Shown in pieces: positions 36,468-49,880 of a stretch of 64,000 nucleotides of DNA. Where the stretch lies: the NCBI GenBank assembly GCA_964020975.1, contig OZ026612.1, positions 56,483,168 to 56,547,167 of the forward strand, read 5' to 3'. This stretch comes from Hermodice carunculata. Its lineage: Eukaryota > Annelida > Polychaeta > Eunicida > Amphinomidae. The notes beneath the pieces were generated by a model that did no database searches, was not told the DNA's origin, and saw nothing but the letters and a program-made list of their open reading frames with translations. The translations under genes and the position numbers were made by a program. How positions within the stretch are numbered: the first letter of the stretch is position 1; every line of letters begins with the position of its first letter.

Positions 36468-38008
36468 TTCCCACATTCCAGTCACATTTACTTTCCTTTC
36501 CGTCATTATTGTAGTGATGTGGTGGAAATATTTAAGTACAATCGTAATGGGCGGATGTGATGTAATGTGTGAGACAGCCTGTCAAAGGTATCATTCGTCA
36601 CTTTATCATACATAGAGGAGGATGTAGACAGTCATCATTGTTATAAGGCTACACTAATCAAACAGAAGCCAGCGTCCCGAAGCACTTGCTTTTTAAGTCA
36701 TATTTCTAGATCTGACTTGAAATTCTCGCTGGAACAGTTGACATGTGTTAAAAGGATTTGACAGTCAATTTGGCATTATATGCCACCTCAGGTTCATATA
36801 AGTAAGCAATATCATAAGTCACGTCCCTATTGCTTTGTTTGGGTAGGCGCTGGGGACAGAGGTTGACTGTTGGAATCCGACTAAAGTCTGACAAAAAGAT
36901 ATTTTCCATTTTTAAACACAAACCGTTTAGATTCGCTATGCAAAGGATCCTTCCTGTTGCGCTCTTTAACTCAATTTTACAAACACCCTAAAAAAGGTAG
37001 GGTGGGACCAAACCAGAAGAATTGACTTCCAAATAGACACTAGTGCGTCATACAATCTTTTCATTTTACACCACAGTATTGACCATCCTATGTATTCACA
37101 AGTGCACTTTATTCTGCATGCAATGCTACAAACAAGTCAAACACACCATAAATCATGGCCTTGTTTGGTCCGCTTGAGGAAATCGAATGACAAAAAATGC
37201 CTTTTCCCGCGTTAAATCACCTGACGCCTTGACAGCAATTTTAAATAAAGGGCAAGGCTACCAGTCAATACGGTGTAATTTTTTTGGTGAATTTATTTTA
37301 CATGCTCATCAAGTCTGTCTCTCATGAAATACCAAGTAAACATGGTGTTGAATGGTTGCACCCTATCTGCTCCAGATGTCAAAGGTATGCCTAACTCTGA
37401 GCAGTACAAGACACTAGTCATTAAGCTGTAGAGTTGCAGATGGTACGTAAACATTGGGTAGGCATATGCAGATGAGTTTCCTATCCAGCTCCATAATTGT
37501 TTTGCACTGCTATGCAGTCACAATTGCCAAGGCAAAGATCAAAACACTTAAACGTCTTTGTATATGGAATACATGCATCATATAATCAGACAGTTAGGCA
37601 AGCCATAGCTGGACACAAAGAACGCCAAGAACCACACTTTATGGCAAGCACGATAAACTCCTTTTATCTAATTTCTCAAAGACAGCATAGTGAACATTTA
37701 ACCTCATGCAAGTACATGTAATGATACTAGAACCCTTGCTTTCGTTAAAATTATACAAAGAGGAACCAACTTAAACCACAACGTTGCCTCACTGACCAAA
37801 AAAGTAATGCCTTAATCAAGTGTTTAGCCTCCCTTCAAGTTCTTTGTGAAGGTCTTTCCGGGGCAAACTTAAGGTACAAAACAGCAACAGAAAAGGTACC
37901 CCAACGGGGCATAGTGTCAGGATACAGCGGAGGTAGCACATGTTTCACAGCAAGGAGTCTATTTAGTGTCCTTGATCAAAGGCACCCCTGAAGAACAAGT
38001 AAAATGCA

Positions 38009-38010
<2 letters not shown>
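36468..38010. other. No gene seen
   Basis: No recognisable coding, RNA or repeat feature. Confidence 0.4.

Positions 38011-38072
<62 letters not shown>
38011..38072. repeat. (AT)31 microsatellite
   Basis: Uninterrupted AT dinucleotides. Confidence 0.97.
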
Positions 38073-38079
<7 letters not shown>

Positions 38080-38780
38080 AGGGGGTGGGGTAAGAAACAT
38101 GTACATAGAATTTTTTACAATCAACATATTTGAAAAAAAAATGCTATTATAATGCCCAGATATACATGTATGTATGGTATAAGTTTCAGCAAGAAAACAT
38201 AATACGTAGATCAGCAAAGGTCAAAAGTTCACATATTATATTATTACCAGAGTGTGTCATTTTGTAGTATCACTAGCGGAGCATGCTATATCAAAAGAAC
38301 ATTTTAAAAGATTAGATTCTTTTGGTCTGGTGCATGTATTTATCTTGTTTAAAAAAGTTTCTAGAAAAATTAGCATCCTCAAGATCAGTAGGTTTCACTT
38401 TGAACAGAAGCCCCCAGTGCGCTAACAAGTCACTCAAAGGACTAATGATTTTTCCTCTTTCACGATGTCCTTATTGATAAGTTGTGTTTCCACAATGTGA
38501 CTTATGTTTTTGTCAACACAATCATACTGTTTAAATGTTCTTCAAATTTTTCATATTTAAAAAATATGAAATTTATAAGGGATAACCTTAGAGCATAATT
38601 AAAGCATTATGAAGGATTATGAGTTTTCATTCTACGTGAGTTTGAAATCATACAAAAATAACTTCAGCTTCAAGGTCAAGGTCACTGTAGCACATGGCAA
38701 CAGTGAATGGGGGAGTATGACACATAAATTACCAAGATATATTTTGCCTCTTGTATAAACTACTGATATTAGGTCTCATA
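38073..38780. other. No gene seen
   Basis: AT-rich sequence upstream of the Penelope-like fragment; nothing recognised. Confidence 0.35.
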
Positions 38781-38799
38781 CCATGGGCACAACAAAAAC

Positions 38800-39490
38800 T
38801 ACCCAGACAATATTTACTAAGCAAAATGGCAAACCATACATATTAACTAATTCATATACAAAGAAAGCATATTTGTCACCCAATAAATATTCAGAAAGTA
38901 ACGTTAAATATTACACTATTGAAACTTAGTTAGATGACATAAAATTTCTTTTGGATACCACTTTTGTTCAATGCGGACCATTGGGTTTTAAACAAATAAA
39001 AGGCATTCCAATGGGTAGCAACTGCTCCCCGTTACTGGCAGATTTATATTTAACCCAGCTTGAATTTAAGTGTATGGATAAATTGATGAAAAAGGACTTT
39101 CAAATGACTACAAAATTATCAACGACGCAAGATATATTGATGACATTGCTTCTGTAAAATTGCTGAAGCAATTTACCCAAAAGATATCCCCTTGGAGGGT
39201 AAAATTCAGATGGTTTCAGAGATATGTTTCTGGACTTGCATATTCAGCTCACCAATGACAGGTTTTGTATTAAAGTCTATCACAAAATAGATGCGTTTAA
39301 CTTTGCAGTAAATAACTATCCTTTCCTGGATAGTAATATTTCGGAAACTATTCGATATATTACGTTTTTGTCACTGATTTTGAGTTTTAGTCGTATTTGT
39401 TCTTAATTTCAGGACTTTGCATGTAGAACCAAATTTATTTACAATAAACTTCAGTCAAGAGGATTCAAAGATGTGCTTTTGATCAAATAA
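38800..39490 (+). pseudogene. Penelope-like element, reverse transcriptase fragment
   Basis: The frame from about 38950 contains GFKQIKGIPMGSNCSPLLADL, of which GIPMGSNCSPLLADLYL is the hallmark RT block of Penelope-like retroelements (usual form GIPMGTNCAPLLADLFL). Downstream frames hold FLDLHIQLTND, FCIKVYHKIDAFNFAVNNYP followed by FLDSNISE, and FIYNKLQSRGFKDV, all in the order seen in Penelope proteins. Upstream, TKQNGKPYIL and a DDIKFLLDTTF-like stretch precede the block. No GIY-YIG endonuclease was found nearby. The fragment is decayed, in several frames, with both ends missing. Confidence 0.88.
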
Positions 39491-40709
<1,219 letters not shown>

Positions 40710-40869
40710 CTCCTCCAAGGGTACACTTCATTGTGAAAGAATATGGATATGATTTGCAAAAAGAATACAGAAAAAAGACAAAAAACAACAAAAATAGATA
40801 GGGAAACAGTCTCTGTACCTGCGAGGGAAAATAATAGGCGCAAGCTAGAACATGTATCCAAGAAACCTT

Positions 40870-41340
40870 TGAAGAAATTTTAAGATGTGAAATTTGAGGT
40901 GATCCTAATCAGCATAATAGTAACAATTGATCAAGCATCATTAAACATACATTGATCGGTAACATCTGTGGAAAGTTTTACGATATTCAAGATATGAACA
41001 TTTAAATCCCCTTTTAGTGACATAATTTGAAATCTGAGGCCTAAGTGAATATTCAATAAAAGGCAATAATTGGTATCATGCTGGTGGAGTTACAATGGTA
41101 TGGCTACCTCTGATTATCATGAGGATATTCAACATTGAAAAATTAAAATGTTGTTAATCAACATGATTTAAAGTGTATCGACTTTTGTCCAAAATACAGC
41201 AGGCCAATGGCCAATCAAACGGTAGACAATAGATCAGCATCTGTATATATTGTAATAATTTCTCGACATATATCATGATTTAAGATCTTGATACATCTTA
41301 CATGTGCAATTTCTACGTCTTTATAGCTACCATGATACAA
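40870..41340. repeat. Distant relative of the ~145-bp AT-rich tandem repeat
   Basis: Motifs of the array at 11547-12190 recur here: GATATTCAAGATATGAACAT, AATCAGCATAATAGTAACAA, GATATTCAACATTGAAAAAT and CAACATGATTTAAAG. About two or three diverged units can be counted. Confidence 0.5.
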
Positions 41341-41344
41341 CTGT

Positions 41345-42366
41345 GTCAAAAATGCGTCACCCATTCACACCGACTCAGACACACTCAGATGCCATTTATT
41401 TTTTATCTTATTTTCTGAAATATTAAATATCACCGCGATGCGAAATCCGTCTTTACAAGGTATAGCTGTTCGATAAAACTGATTGAAAAGAGGCTTGATA
41501 AAGTTATTCAAATCTTTGAGGTCTTTCACGTTTACTCAGGGCTATAAATACGATAAGGTGATGTCATGGAATTAGAAAAAATCAAAGCTCAATCTTTCCA
41601 GCTGGACACTAACAATCATTATCAGAAAGAAGATATGCAGAGGAGGCACAAGCAAATGTTTATCAACAGGAAGAAATACAGAACATCTACTTTGTTTACT
41701 TGGCAAGACAGGGATGTATAAGTCTCTACTTACCCATCTCTACGTAATAATAATGATGATGATGATGATAATGATGATGATAATGTGTACCGCTAATATC
41801 TATTACAGGGATGGATGGAAAGTGCTTTGCTAGGAAAAACTCTGAAAAGCTAGCATAATGTATAGAGTTGATTATAAGAGTTATGTTGGTGTAAAGTACA
41901 TGGAGGCGTATTCTCATATTGCATTTAAGGACGGGGGTACACATTTCATACTAAGATGCGTACAATAGGAACGTGCCTTCACAAAGGTACAGACCGATTA
42001 CAGGAAAAGGTATACAACTGTTGGATTTACCTGAGAGGGCCAAGTAGGGAATCAATTCATGCATTCTGGAATTGAGGGAGCCGGCCGGATAGGTTTCCTG
42101 TCCAATTGCAAGCAGCCAGTTTTCTTTGTGCTTTCTTATTTTCCTAAGATGTGAAAAGAGTAAAATGTATATTTGAACAAGAGGATTGTGACAGTCCTTT
42201 GGTCAGTTGACCTTACATGCACAGACTGAGGTGGTCCTGTGCCAGTGACCGTCAGAATGCTATTCAGGTCACCTGTGTTTAAGACCATCATCATTGTTGC
42301 TGACATGATCATACATGTATTCCCTTACAGATTTTTCCGAACTTTAAAACTTGTTAAAACTCATGA
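41345..42366. other. No gene seen; small GAT repeat
   Basis: No recognisable gene. A short (GAT)n-rich stretch is at about 41752-41783. Confidence 0.4.
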
Positions 42367-43200
42367 CAGCACCACCATGTAGTGAACGCATTTGGTAGAT
42401 ATCAAGTACACCTACATTGCCAGAAAGTTTGTAGAGAATGCAACTTACGGTTTGTGAGAAAAAGTTTTTAAAAAAAATGCAAGTAATTGCAGCGCCACTT
42501 AGGGAACAGATTAAGGTCTAGAAGTACTAAAAAGTGTCCCTTTGCAGTTCCAAAGCAATTGGCCTGGCGGTTTTGGAGCAGACCTTTCAAAGATTTTGCC
42601 AAGAAATTAACAACAACAATAAGAACAACAACAACAACAAACAAACAAAAAACAAAACAAAAAAACAAACAAACAAAAAAAAACCAAAAAAAAAAAAAAA
42701 ACAAAAAAAAAAAAAAAAAAAACAAAAAAAAACAAAAACAAAAACAAAAAAAAACAAAAAAAAAAGAAAAGCTGAATCTCTTTACCTGGTGAACCACCCA
42801 GCTTCACATTTTCATCGAGTTCCAAATAATGTAAGAGACAGCTTTGGGGAAGCAGTCGCAAACAATTTTTAAAAGGAAATATATGTAGATATAAATACAA
42901 AGTCGCAGCGCCACCTGGTGAATAAATTAAGATTTATGGATCATCAGAAGTGTCCGTATGCAATTTCAAAACAATTTGCTTTGCGGTTTCGGGAAAACGA
43001 ATTTTTAAGGATTTTGTCCAAAAAGAATAAAAATGAAAATCAATGGAACATGACCATTCGAATCAAGGTGGGGAAGACCCACCCAAGCTACATCCACACT
43101 AAGTTTGAAGTGGAGCAGGTGATCGGTTTTGGAAAAAAATTCGAAAATGTGAACTGACGTCCAGACTGACAGACAGATGGACGACGACTAACACATACCC
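42367..43200 (+). repeat. Three-unit CAGCGCCACC repeat with A-rich insertion
   Basis: Starts of the form CAGC(A/G)CCAC(C/T) followed by GTGAA or GGGAA occur at about 42368, 42490 and 42906. The second and third units share AAAGTGTCC or GAAGTGTCC, GCAATTTCAAAACAATTTGC-like sequence, GCGGTTT and AAGGATTTTG. An A-rich CAA/AAAC tract (about 42610-42765) interrupts the second unit. The block ends near 43160-43190 in GACAGACAGATGGACGACGA. The pattern matches a type of dispersed repeat common in marine invertebrate genomes as I recall them; the identity is not verified. Confidence 0.6.
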
Positions 43201-46200
43201 ATCAGATATACTCATCAGTCAGTTGATCTAACAATGATACCACAACGTATAGCGAGTTTTATAAAGAATCTGTGCATATTTTAATATATGAAAAGTTGGG
43301 TATGGAGGTAAAGGGTGTGTGTTCTAGGATATAAAGATTTTCCATCAGAGTGTTTAATTTACATCCATCAGAAAATGGAAGTTTTGTAGCAGCAATTACA
43401 AAACTATTCACAATCTATATATCAATTCAAGGGTAATAAAAGTCATGCATCATCAATCTTGGTATGACAATAGAGTAATAATAATGATTTCGATCAAGTT
43501 CGATGTACCGCTTGTGTATCAGGAATACAGTAACAGCACATGTTGGCTGTCACCGGTCCAGGCATGTCTGCGTACCGACTTTCATGGAACATCATTGCGC
43601 CAGAAAGAAGATCTTTACTAATATATAACTACATGTACGTGTGCAGCTCAGTCAATAGGTGCTTTTACGCAGTCTGTTCTTATGCCTTTATATGAGACAA
43701 CATAGTTTGGACCTCTATGACAGATGAGTGTGTATACTTAGTCTATGTCTATGAATTACAAAAATGTGTATCCCATCACGACAGCTCGAAGTATTTGGCA
43801 TATTGCTTGCGTGACATCTGTAATAATGACCCTTTATAAACCTTTATAATGGTGTATCACTGTGTAGTGTCGTGGACACGCCAATATCTTATGCAGCCGG
43901 ATAGCTGCATTGTGATATCTATGGCAGCTCGAAACGTGGACAAGCTAATCTCAAGCAACACACAATAAACCTGAATGCGACTCAGGCAACCAGAAAACAA
44001 AATAGATGTATTTCAACATGAAGATTGATTTGACGTATATAATTTTATATTCAAATATATGTAAACAGTGCATACCATTTATTCGGATGAATATGGGAAA
44101 TCCTTTATGAAGAACACTTTTCCATGTCAACGGATCCTTTTGGAAAAAATGATTCAGATGTACTTTTCTTTCGGCTGTATCTCTATACAGTATATGACGA
44201 ACATTTAAAAAAATGGGGCTATGTGTCGAGGTCTATTTGGAAATCATCTGCATTTGGTAAGACCGAGCCGAGCAAATGTAATCAACGACACTACGACAAT
44301 TCTAGAACATCTGAATTGCTGCAGGGTGCCACTGCTTGATTTAATTTGTAACCAACTCGATGTGCAACACGTGCCATTGTGGCCAGTTGTACTGTTTTAA
44401 ACTCGGACACAAAATTTATTAAGAAACATTACATTGACAAGAGGATCAGACAATATTTGTACAATAGTTCGGGCAAGCACTGTACCATAATGGCGTTCTG
44501 CTTGTCAGATTTATATTTTTCCCATTAGCACTCTCATTTATCTTAAAATTTACACCTGTTCACGAGATGCCAGTGAACAAGGACCTCTCATTTCAGTAAG
44601 ACTCACTAGCATATACGGATGTATTCGAACATCCTATCCTGCACGAATTTACGAAACTACAGTTCTTCCCAGTTGACAATGAAGGAAAAATGGACAAAGA
44701 ACATCTTGCTGGCCTCTTGAAACAAACAACAGAACAACCCTTTCACTTGGCCGTGAAAACTGGTCCAATCTCAAGAGTATAATCAACAAAGAGCGTGCTT
44801 ACCAAAAATTCAAATATGTATGTAACAGGTAATTCGATTCGTAAATGCTGTTTCAGGTTGCTCATTTTGCCCCAGCAAGACAGATTTACATTTCATAACC
44901 TGTGAGTTTTGTTTAGTTTTATTCATTTTTTTTTTAAATTTTTAAAAATGTATTAATTTACTTTTTTGGTACACAATTAAGTAACGCCAAGGTTAAACGT
45001 GCAGTCCATTGGATGCTAATTAGGTCTTGTCCATATAAATTAGATTTTCCCCGACAAAACTTTGATTGTAAATACAGAAAAAACCTCAAGAGTTGACCCC
45101 TGAATATCTTGTCTATATGCATTGCATAGAGTTCAGCGTTCCGTATGGAAGGTAATCAAGGTAATCCATCAAATATTATATCAAAATTATGATTATGAAA
45201 TTTGAATTACGTCTTGTCAGATGCCCTTTGTCGTAAAAGTTTGTGTGCCGGCTGGTCAGGACGAATTTAAATAGATGAACATGCATCTCATCCGTTTCCT
45301 CGGATATGATAGTTAAATCCCATTGATGTAATGCAGCCTCCCCAATAGATGCTATAGCAGGTTGATCTCATTTAGTTGTTTTTTTATTATTTTTTTTTAT
45401 TTCATTTTTATATACACGTCAGCTCCGCCGTTTGATAAAAGTTTAAGTGAGTGTGGTCATGCAATGAAGAAATGAACGACCTTAAGTTTAATTGCTCCAT
45501 GATAGTAACAAGTCCAGAGCCGATTGACTTATTATAAAGCGCATATTACGGTTATGTAGTGTTACGACTTTTCCCCTAAAAAGCCTTACAAACATCGATT
45601 TAGATCACTCCTAACCACCACTTATAGCATTCATACACAAACATTTCGAGATATTGCATAACAGCTGTAAACGATATCCTAAACACTGTTGCCTTTTTGC
45701 AATGTCAAGTAATTTTCATTCCAGGTTTTGAAACTTCATGTTGGCGCATCATTCGTTTCATTTGTAGGCCCAGATACACGTCCCTTCTATGCTCCTTCTT
45801 GCCTGATCTGAAAATTAATTCTGTATATTTACCCTCTGAATAATAGTATTGACTATTGCAAGCATAGAAATGAAACTGACGTTCATTGCCCCATGAGGAC
45901 GTGCATTTCATTCACCACAGTCTTTCTTCACATGACAGATCTCTGAAGATAGATGACAGTTTGTACAGCTATACGAAAAACGGAGTTTCTCAACTTTGAT
46001 AGCATCATCCTTTACCAAAGGTCAAAATCACTCAACATATCATTAACTTAATTTGAAAACATGTTGTTCAGTGTTGAACATCGTTCATTTGAAAATTCGA
46101 TGTACGGATTTTGGGGGAACTGGAAAATGATTATTCGTATGCTGGGAATTACGAGAACGACAGAACACTTACTTTCATGTAAGAAATTAATTATTGGAAG

Positions 46201-46395
46201 CTGCGAATTCAACCGCATATTTCCTGGAATGTATCGAACTGCCATTTTATGTGCTTTGGGTCGGGAAAAAACAGCTACTTTTAGGGGAAAAAACTTAATT
46301 GACGGGATATTAAAACTGCTGAAAACGTGTTTGCAGTATATCAGAATCTTTTGAAGTTCTCATTGATCACTGGTGTCAGCAGACTCGATCCTTGC
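43201..46395. other. No gene seen over 3.2 kb
   Basis: No coding or RNA feature recognised; open frames are short and unmatched. Confidence 0.4.
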
Positions 46396-46652
<257 letters not shown>

Positions 46653-47022
46653 TGTTCCACAACGCTAACATGAATCATCACAGTAATTAACTTTTTGTAC
46701 TTTCTGGACATGTATATCATAGGAATTAGTACAGATTATCATGAGTGGCAAGCGGGCAGCCGTTATTGGGTGCAGTGGTATCCCGTGGGGATTAAGCAGC
46801 CGCACAATGAGCGGAACAGTGGTGTAGATGGCAGGATTGGTGCCACATCGGATAGACATGGGAGAGGTGCACCATGCGATCATTTGTCAACCTTGTAAAA
46901 TATGCTTCCGGCCTACATGTAAAGCCTGTCATCATTGAAAAATGCGGTAACTAACATACATTTCCAGAAGAGTGAGAAAGAGAGAAAAAAACATGAACTT
47001 TACATTTTCAATTTACTTGTTT

Positions 47023-47023
<1 letters not shown>

Positions 47024-47104
<81 letters not shown>
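47024..47104. repeat. (GA)27(GT)14 compound microsatellite
   Basis: A GA tract to about 47077 passes directly into GT units. Confidence 0.97.
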
Positions 47105-47107
<3 letters not shown>

Positions 47108-49559
47108 CTTTTCATTTTTAATTGAATTGTTTTACCATATTACTTGACCAATTGAGTTAATCAGTATGGGCCATAAGATAACAGGTCCCACCGTTGAGCC
47201 AGGTCACGTTCGATGTGCTGATGAAAAACGCTTAACTTACTCAGACACAGTAATGTGTATCCCGACTTCGATACCGCCAGGCCGCTAGCGTAATGTTAGA
47301 GACCTGTAGCTCGTGATGGGCCAGACAAGAAGAGAAAAAGACATGAAAAAGACAATAACTTATCACTAAAATCCGACCAAAGATCATCCTCTTCCAATTC
47401 ACACATCAGTTGGAGCACGCAGTCCAATAGAAGGAATATCATATAGCCCTGAGGAAAAATGGTTCTTTGTCCTGTAACATCATATAGCCAGTTTTGAGAT
47501 AATCTGCAAGCCCACAAAATTCTGAACAATAACTCCCATGCCTGATGTCACATTACCGTAAATTAAATATCTTTATAGAAAAGATCAACAAATGCGTTAT
47601 CAGCACAGTTTGCCATAGGTGGCAACGGTCCAAGTAGTTAAAGGATGTGCGCAGATAGTTTAGGATAGGGCTAGGAAGTGTTAATACAATTAGCCAAATA
47701 TGAAGTACATAAGCCTCACATTTGTTTGGTATCAATGTCAGTAGGCAAAAATAAGTGCTATTGCTGGACCACAAAGTAACAAGGTTGTCAAATAGGTTAC
47801 GTTTCTTCATTATTCTGGGCAAATCACATCAGAGAAGGGCGTGGACAGCACAACACCTATACAACTTGCGTCAATACAAACTGAGGTGGGCACTGAAATC
47901 CAAGAATTATATAATTTCACCATAGGCTGGGCAGGGGATCCCATTGAACCATATTCTCAGAAAAAAAAGGCCTCTTTGTTGGCAAGACAAGCTCCTTTTT
48001 ACTCCTGGCAGCACGGCTCTCTTCTTGTGGGCTACCTGAGGCTTACAGATCCATCAAGAGCTCCTTCAACCGACTGTATAGCTGAGATGAATGACACAGG
48101 GACTGCACTGAGAAATCGCGACAGAAATAGTTTATATGGTCTTGGAGTTCACTTGATTTAGGATATGGCACCTACAGAGCCAAATTCTTTGCATTAGCTA
48201 TGCATCCATGAAGCAATTTGTCCATGAAAACAATGGATCGAGGATACTACCTGTTTCTCTTGATGAGTTGTCAACATTTGGCACTAAATTACCATATGAT
48301 ACTTTAACGTAGATGTATCACAAAGTAGGAATATAGGATATTTAAGGCATGAATTAAGTTATGAACACGTATCTGTAGACAGTACTGTTACTTCCTCATA
48401 TCACAAACGTAGGTGCCACTTTTATGTACCATATGTCACGGTATCCTGTAAATAGGCATTGGCTCCAGTTCAGACATTACTCCCTGATAAAAAGTGTAAT
48501 TGTTGAGGATGATTATCTCGAGCAGTAACACTGTGCCGCGAACCCATGGGGACAGTGCCACTTGCTGATCTTTGCAAAGTGCACTTCAGCGAACCATAGA
48601 ATTCACTCTACCACTACATCTGTTCAAACTCATGTGAATGCGAGCAGCAGTTCTTACTCTGCAGACCGTTGTGATGCAGGTGAGCCATTGTTTCGCTTGA
48701 TTTACACAAGACGTGTCCAACTTGGGTGCATATGATGAATGTGTAACTCGTGCAGGCACATTTATCCCATCACCCTACCCACCCCCAATTAGTAGTAAGC
48801 ATACGTGTTCAGCTCCAATTCGAATAGGGTTAGTCTTTAGGGAATGCCAATGGATTAACTGCAAGTCTGCGTTTATAGACATTGATCGCAGAAGTAACAG
48901 TAATCAACATGACTGTTACATGTTGCTGGTGTAAATTTAAAACAGCCCGATTTTATAGTCATAAGATAGACAGTCCAGTGACTTTCTCCTGACATACTGC
49001 ACTACCTGTTGCTATGCCATCACTTATGACGCACGGACCTCTCTGACCTGCTTTGAAACTCGCCAGAATTTGAAACGATGTTTTAGAAATAGGCCTACTG
49101 TTTTGAGTAATTTGTGACAGTTGATGATGTTTTGTTGTAAGGGATGTCGGATTTTATGTGAGCAAAAAAATTTTTTGTGGAGGAGTTCTGTTAAAAGCAA
49201 ATTGGTTGGTCAAGGCCTGCCATGCAAATATTGGAATGACAGGATGAGTGGACTTACACATCTGTTGCATGTGATTTTAACCTGCTAGGGCCAAGGGCAA
49301 GGGTTGATCTTCCTAAGAAGGACCAACTTTTCTCTACAAACATTTAAGCCTCCTCCATCACAATGATATTGGGGAGTTTTTAACTAATTATGTGGCACGC
49401 ACATGTATAAGGTTTATTGTCATATGAGTAGTATATTTCTGTTTGGCCTATTGCTGGAGGGACCATCACGTGTCATGCTATAAACACGTGGATCCACTGT
49501 TTTTGCTGTCTCATAGTCACTGGACCCGGTCCAGACCTCGCGTGCGGGCAGGCCAGCCC
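47105..49559. other. No gene seen
   Basis: No recognisable gene or repeat. Open frames at 47296-47529, 47553-47822 and 47841-48161 have no family features. Confidence 0.4.
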
Positions 49560-49650
49560 TATTTAACGATATGAGCGTGACGTGATGCGTCATCCGCAAC
49601 TTTCAACCAATCACATTCCAGGATTAAATACACAGTTGGGTAGCGCCCAC
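49560..49650 (+). promoter_or_regulatory. Possible promoter-like cluster: CRE-like, CCAAT and TATA-like motifs
   Basis: GAGCGTGACGTGATGCGTCA (about 49569-49588) contains an inverted TGACG/CGTCA pair. AACCAATCAC follows at about 49605 and an AT-rich ATTAAATAC at about 49623. The order resembles a simple promoter, but no transcript or coding exon was recognised downstream, and such motifs arise by chance. Confidence 0.2.
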
Positions 49651-49785
49651 CTTGATTCTCTAGGAACATGACAGGCGAGCTCTTTTGGATAATTTGCTAA
49701 GGATCAGTCTGCTGATCCTGAATCTTCGACACTAATACTTGTACAGATGCATATGACAAAACAGTTGAAGTCTTTGAATTCGGCC

Positions 49786-49880
49786 TATACATGGGTCTAT
49801 CGACCTGTCCACAGCAATATATACCGTGGCCGAAGGCCAAGGTGTATATTGGTGTGGACAGGTCAATAGACCCATATATA
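49786..49880. repeat. Near-perfect 46-bp-arm hairpin
   Basis: Bases 49786-49831 pair with 49835-49880 around the three-base loop GAA, inside GGCCGAAGGCC. By direct pairing I count 5 mismatches in 46 positions. The arms contain GACCTGTCCACA and TGTGGACAGGTC. This may be a fold-back transposon remnant; a small-RNA precursor is possible but unsupported. Confidence 0.9.

Noticed and set aside
49786-49880. microRNA gene
   Set aside because: The stem is too long and the three-base loop too tight for a usual animal precursor; kept as a hairpin repeat.
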